NCBI GenBank assembly: GCA_013180625.2
Contig: SNVD02013683.1
Location: 124,001 to 188,000, forward strand
DNA: 64,000 nucleotides
Source: Boswellia sacra
Taxonomy: Eukaryota; Streptophyta; Magnoliopsida; Sapindales; Burseraceae
Direction of reading: 5' to 3'
Translations under genes and position numbers: made by a program
The notes under the pieces: generated by a model
The model's input: only the letters and a program-made list of their open reading frames with translations
What the model was told of the DNA's origin: nothing
The model's database searches: none
Part shown: positions 59,901 to 64,000 of the stretch, one piece after another
Position numbering within the stretch: the first letter of the stretch is position 1
Layout: the number at the start of each line of letters is the position of its first letter

Positions 59901-61596
59901 AGACAACATGACTTTCAAGGAAACTTTTTTTTGTCGACTTTTCAACATCCAACTTGATGAGAAAAGGACAGCATGACTTGAACATTTAGCTACTTCGATG
60001 GAAATATTAATGCATGGGTTTTATTGAAATAATTAATTAATTAAGTTGAGGGTCTTTTCGGGTCGGTTTTCTTTACCAAAAAATTTTTGGACGGAGCATT
60101 TATTATGTGTTGTCGGATTCAAAATAATTTATAATTTTCCTTTTCTAAATTATATCAAAACAAATTTTTCTTAGGATGTCTAGCACTTCTTAGGAATTTA
60201 TTTTTCTTTTTTTTTAATGATATAAAACATTATATAAGTGTTAGCATACTAATAGCACTAATTTGATGTCAAATGCTACTAGAGTCATCCCGATTCCCAC
60301 ATGTTATCATAGGTTAGTAGAGTCACTTGCAAGATACCAAAAAATTATTCTTTCAATAATTTATAAAATTATCTTGATAATTGAAGTTGACGTGCATCAA
60401 TTTTCATGTATCTCACATATAATATGATTGCGTATTACCAAGGGTTTCTGTGAAAATAGCTACATTTTTGGAGGCTTTTGCAAACTAGCCACTTTTTTAA
60501 AAAATTATACTATATCTAGTAAAATACTCTACAACTTTGTAACCTATTTTCCGTTTAGAATAATACCGGAATTACAAATCTTGTATAAAAATTCTACAAC
60601 TTTTCAAATATTCTTATCCTGAAAGAGTGGTAAAATATTTTACTATGACATCTAATTTTTTGAAATAAGTTAATAATTAAAAATATATATCCTATAATTT
60701 TGATAAGTTCTTTTGGAGATTCACGTGTTAACATGTGACTGTGATGAGAACAATTAATAAACCCGTGTGATTTATTTGTGTTTATCTCTTATGTCAATGT
60801 TTAGGATTGAGAGACTTGAAGAAGTTGAATACTTTTCAGTCTAGGCTTAGATAATAAATATATATGCTCGGACTGGGCTTGCCTAACCAGCTTCGTCTTT
60901 GGGCTGGATTGGGCCTCAATAAAACCCCCTGTGGCTTCTAATCACCCAATCTTTTCTGACTGCACTAATTTACACCTGTTTAAGCCATTAATAAAGGTTT
61001 ATCTTATTAACATCTACTAAGATTTTGTTAAATAAGGGAAGTCGGTTGAATTAGATATAAATCTCGTGTCACCTCATTGTCCACTCTGGTGATTTTTTTT
61101 TTTTGTTTTTAAAAAAGATAACGAGTTGGATATAATAATAAGTAGTGTATCAATATCATGTAAGATGATATTTAAGTGCAAAAGAAATAAAATAAATTGA
61201 TATATTGTTTATAGACTGAAATTTATGACCATTTTTAATAACATGGACATATGTTTTTATATTTCCCCAAGTTTATTTTTTAGAGTCTTTTAACATATAT
61301 TTCAAAGCAAACTTTGACATAAAGTTTTGTTCGATTAATTTACTTAAGCAATAAACGCACATTGATAAACATCAGATACTATTTTTTTTTAATTTACTCT
61401 TAATTACGAGATTAAACAGAACAAATAATTATTTTTTAACTTAAAGATTTCACAAGACATATAACCAAATTCTTAATTACTCTGCCAATTGTTAAATTTG
61501 CAAAATGAAATATTTTATATACTAAACATTATTTTATGCAATTAAATGAAAAACCTTACGTTATAAAAACGACCTTCGTCATAGTAAACGTCTCAA
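56935..61596. other. Intergenic region between transporter and PPR genes
   Basis: 4.6 kb without a credible gene. It has an AAT microsatellite at about 59130-59154. The minus-strand frame at 58391-58573 and the plus-strand frame at 58896-59162 have no domain and end in low-complexity sequence. Confidence 0.5.
59130..59154. repeat. AAT microsatellite
   Basis: About eight AAT units in a row. Confidence 0.85.
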
Positions 61597-61656
61597 TTGC
61601 TTCTCTACATAGACAATGCCCAAGACGGACCATTAATAGCACAAGACCATGTTTGG

Positions 61657-63408
61657 ATGGCCCCAAATGCTACTCAACTATCAACTTTACATGCCTTGTT
61701 GCAATCATGTGCAAGACAAAGAGCAGCCGTACAAGGCAAGGCCTGCCATGCGAAGATTATTGTTGTCGGCTTAAAAGCTGATACTTTGACATCAAACATG
61801 CTTATTAATGTGTATTCCAAATGCGGCCTTGGAAATGAAGCGCGCAAGGTTTTCGATCAAATGCCTGAACGATGCATCGTTTCCTGGAACACCGTGATTT
61901 CATCATATACCAAGAATGGTCAAGACCAAGAAGCTCTTGCCCTATTTCTGAGTATGCAAAGAGAAGGTAAGACTCCACTTAGTGAATTCACTCTTTCAAG
62001 CGTTCTTTGTGCCTGTGCGGCGAAATGTGATGTCTTTGAATGTACACAGTTGCATGGTTTCGCTATTAAATCTGCTATGGAGTCGAATGTGTTCGTGGGT
62101 ACTGCATTGCTTGATGTATACGCTAAGTGTGGATTGATAAAGGAAGCGAACCGGGTTTTTGAGGGCATGCCAGAGAGGAATGCTGTTACTTGGAGTTCTA
62201 TGGTAGCGGGGTTTGTGCAAAATGAGCTTTATGAGGAGGCTTTGAAGTTGTTTCGTAGAGGGCAAGTAATCGGGTTGGATCAGAATGAGTTTACAATTTC
62301 TTCTGTTATTTGTGCTTGTGCTGGTCTGGCAACTCTGATTGAAGGGAGACAAGTACATGCTGTTTTGTGCAGAAGTGGGTTTGGTTCAAATTTGTTTGTG
62401 GCTTCCTCCCTCATTGACATGTATGCTAAGTGTGGTAGTGTTGGGGATGCTTATATTGTGTTTTCAGATATGGACGAGAAAAATGTTGTTTTGTGGAACG
62501 CGATGATTTCTGGTTTTGCTAGGCATGCACTTTCAATGGAGGCAATGATTTTTTTTGAGAAAATGCAGCAGATGGGTTTACACCCGAATGAATTAACGTA
62601 TATTTCTGTGTTATCTGCATGTAGTCATATTGGTTGGGTTGAGAAGGGCCGGAGCTATTTCGATCTTATGGTGAAACAGCACAAGGTTTCACCGAATGTC
62701 CTCCATTACTCATGCATGGTTGATATCCTCGGACGGGCAGGTCTGATTCACAAGGCTTATGATATGATAGATAAGATGCCATTTGATGCTAATGCTTCTA
62801 TGTGGGGATCGCTTTTGGCCTCTTGCAGGAACTATGGGAATCTTGAATTGGCTGAGATAGCGGCCAGGCATTTGTTTGAGATGGAACCTGATAATGCAGG
62901 AAACCATGTGTTGTTATCAAACATATATGCAGCAAATAGTAGGTGGGATGAAGTTGCAAGGGCCAGAAAACTTCTTAAAGACAGTGAGGCAAAAAAGGAG
63001 AGAGGTAAGAGCTGGATTGAAATCAAGAACGAGGTTCATTCATTTATGGTCGGAGACAGAAACCACCCGAGAATTGCTGAGATTTATACAAAGTTAGAGA
63101 AGTTGGTGGAAGATATGATGGAGCTAGGTTACAAGCCTGGGACTGAGAATGACCTTCATGACGTGGAAGACAACAAAAAGCAGGAACTTCTGTTGCACCA
63201 TAGTGAGAAATTAGCTCTGACTTTTGGACTGATCGTCTTATGCCCTGGAGCCCCCATCAGGATTATGAAGAACCTCAGAATTTGTGGGGATTGTCATTCT
63301 TTTATGAAATTTGCATCAAGCATTACAGAAAGGGAAATTATTGTTAGGGATATAAACCGGTTTCATCATTTCAGAAAAGGGTGCTGTTCTTGTAGGGAGT
63401 TTTGGTGA
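61657..63408 (+). CDS. DYW-type pentatricopeptide repeat (PPR) protein
   Basis: Intronless, 583 residues from the first in-frame ATG. PLS-type PPR repeats fill the first two thirds, recognisable by [42 protein letters not shown] and [12 protein letters not shown] blocks. E and E+ regions follow ([35 protein letters not shown]). The DYW domain has the zinc-binding H-S-E-K box, C-G-D-C-H and the C-x-C pair, and ends R-E-F-W instead of D-Y-W. Such proteins bind RNA in mitochondria or plastids, and the DYW domain is a cytidine deaminase for C-to-U editing. The text resembles Arabidopsis At5g04780 from memory. The frame stays open 20 codons upstream to 61597 without an ATG, and no clear transit peptide follows 61657, so an upstream exon may be missing. 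Confidence 0.93.
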   Translation: MAPNATQLSTLHALLQSCARQRAAVQGKACHAKIIVVGLKADTLTSNMLINVYSKCGLGNEARKVFDQMPERCIVSWNTVISSYTKNGQDQEALALFLSMQREGKTPLSEFTLSSVLCACAAKCDVFECTQLHGFAIKSAMESNVFVGTALLDVYAKCGLIKEANRVFEGMPERNAVTWSSMVAGFVQNELYEEALKLFRRGQVIGLDQNEFTISSVICACAGLATLIEGRQVHAVLCRSGFGSNLFVASSLIDMYAKCGSVGDAYIVFSDMDEKNVVLWNAMISGFARHALSMEAMIFFEKMQQMGLHPNELTYISVLSACSHIGWVEKGRSYFDLMVKQHKVSPNVLHYSCMVDILGRAGLIHKAYDMIDKMPFDANASMWGSLLASCRNYGNLELAEIAARHLFEMEPDNAGNHVLLSNIYAANSRWDEVARARKLLKDSEAKKERGKSWIEIKNEVHSFMVGDRNHPRIAEIYTKLEKLVEDMMELGYKPGTENDLHDVEDNKKQELLLHHSEKLALTFGLIVLCPGAPIRIMKNLRICGDCHSFMKFASSITEREIIVRDINRFHHFRKGCCSCREFW

Positions 63409-64000
63409 AATGCTAGTTAGCTGGATTCACTTCTAGTCAGAATATTGACTTCTAGTTTTTTTAACTTAAAAGATCATCACGATGATCTTTTACACCGTTA
63501 ATTTAGATCTATCTAAATCGAATCCTTATTATTGATAATGCATAATAAACCGTATATACTCTCAGGTAATCTGATGAAGAAACAAAAATTGTGCTGCACA
63601 CAAAATTAATGTTAGACCAAAAGAATAATAGTATATACATATCCAAAACTAACCGCTTGAGCATATTACCTTATGTAATTCTTAAGAATTCTATCAATCT
63701 TTTACTCTTTCCTGGCACAAAAACGTATTATCACCAATAGGTGTGAAATTTTGCAATAAATTGTGCAAAAATCATCATTATTTAAGTCTGAAGAAATTAC
63801 ATATAGATTGCTTGTCGTCAACATTAAAGTGAGGGAAAATGCGTTGCTCCAATAACAGATGTTGCTGTCTGCTGCTAAGGTTGCTGTTGAACTCTATAAT
63901 CGGAAGCTGCGCTGCTCTGTATTGTAGAGATGCTCTACAGCGGTGGTTTACTCATCTCAGCACATTAAAGAAATTAAGATATCATCTCAGCAAAGTCATA
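63409..64000. other. 3' region of the PPR gene and window end
   Basis: Non-coding. It contains a perfect hairpin at 63467-63492. Toward the end the sequence becomes less AT-rich, with repeated CTGCT words (63860-63950); it may belong to a neighbouring feature cut by the window edge. Confidence 0.45.
63467..63492. repeat. Perfect 12-bp inverted repeat with 2-base loop
   Basis: TAAAAGATCATC, AC, GATGATCTTTTA, 58 bp after the PPR stop codon, so probably in the 3' untranslated region. Confidence 0.9.

Noticed and set aside
61996..62358. Minus-strand 120-codon frame inside the PPR gene
   Set aside because: Antisense shadow of the PPR repeats; no own domain.
1..64000. Search for a new defence, toxin or gene-cluster system
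   Set aside because: All coding regions with recognisable domains are ordinary plant genes or retrotransposon genes. What remains is non-coding and MITE-like, so I do not claim a new system.

Overview
The window is nuclear DNA of a flowering plant, most likely a eudicot tree. It is AT-rich, its genes have introns with GT/AG borders, and it carries germin-like, SHAQKYF-type MYB, cationic amino acid transporter and DYW-type PPR genes. About half of it is LTR retrotransposons and MITEs. The protein sequences recall Citrus, but that is recollection and was not tested.

Left part (1 to about 37,700): a small tandem array. Two intact single-exon germin-like genes (543-1163 and 3067-3684) are followed by a third copy (25438-27137, 3' flank from 33571). 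That copy is destroyed by a hAT-like element, a nonsense codon, a 1-bp deletion and a copia element that landed in its stop codon. Flank similarities show that a block made of a germin gene, about 2 kb of 3' flank and a minus-strand MYB-like gene was duplicated in tandem. One MYB copy is intact (36033-37608). The other survives only as 3' flank (9961-10210) and about 100 bp of C-terminal coding sequence (25023-25123), with roughly 14.8 kb of nested transposons between them.

The nest between 10,226 and about 24,490 can be unpicked. A copia-family LTR holds a MITE and a Ty3-type element (11793-24279). That element in turn holds an inverted chromovirus (12366-18103), inserted next to the primer binding site, and a solo LTR (20405-21795), inserted inside the reverse transcriptase. 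A second member of the same copia-LTR family (27139-33570) broke the third germin gene. A separate degraded copia (5387-9960) lies in the 3' flank of the second germin gene.

Middle part (about 37,700 to 53,000): gene-poor. It holds a MULE-like MITE with a 10-bp target duplication (40126-41412), a fold-back element, a perfect 58-bp tandem duplication, a nearly intact copia element with three in-frame stops (42758-47718) and a Tourist-like MITE candidate.

Right part (53,000 to 64,000): two host genes, a four-exon cationic amino acid transporter (53053-56934, plus strand) and an intronless DYW-type PPR gene (61657-63408, plus strand).

I found no clearly new biological system. The best signals are the datable insertion stratigraphy that dismantled one half of a duplicated germin-MYB block, and a dense array of two short alternating motifs inside one copia LTR family.
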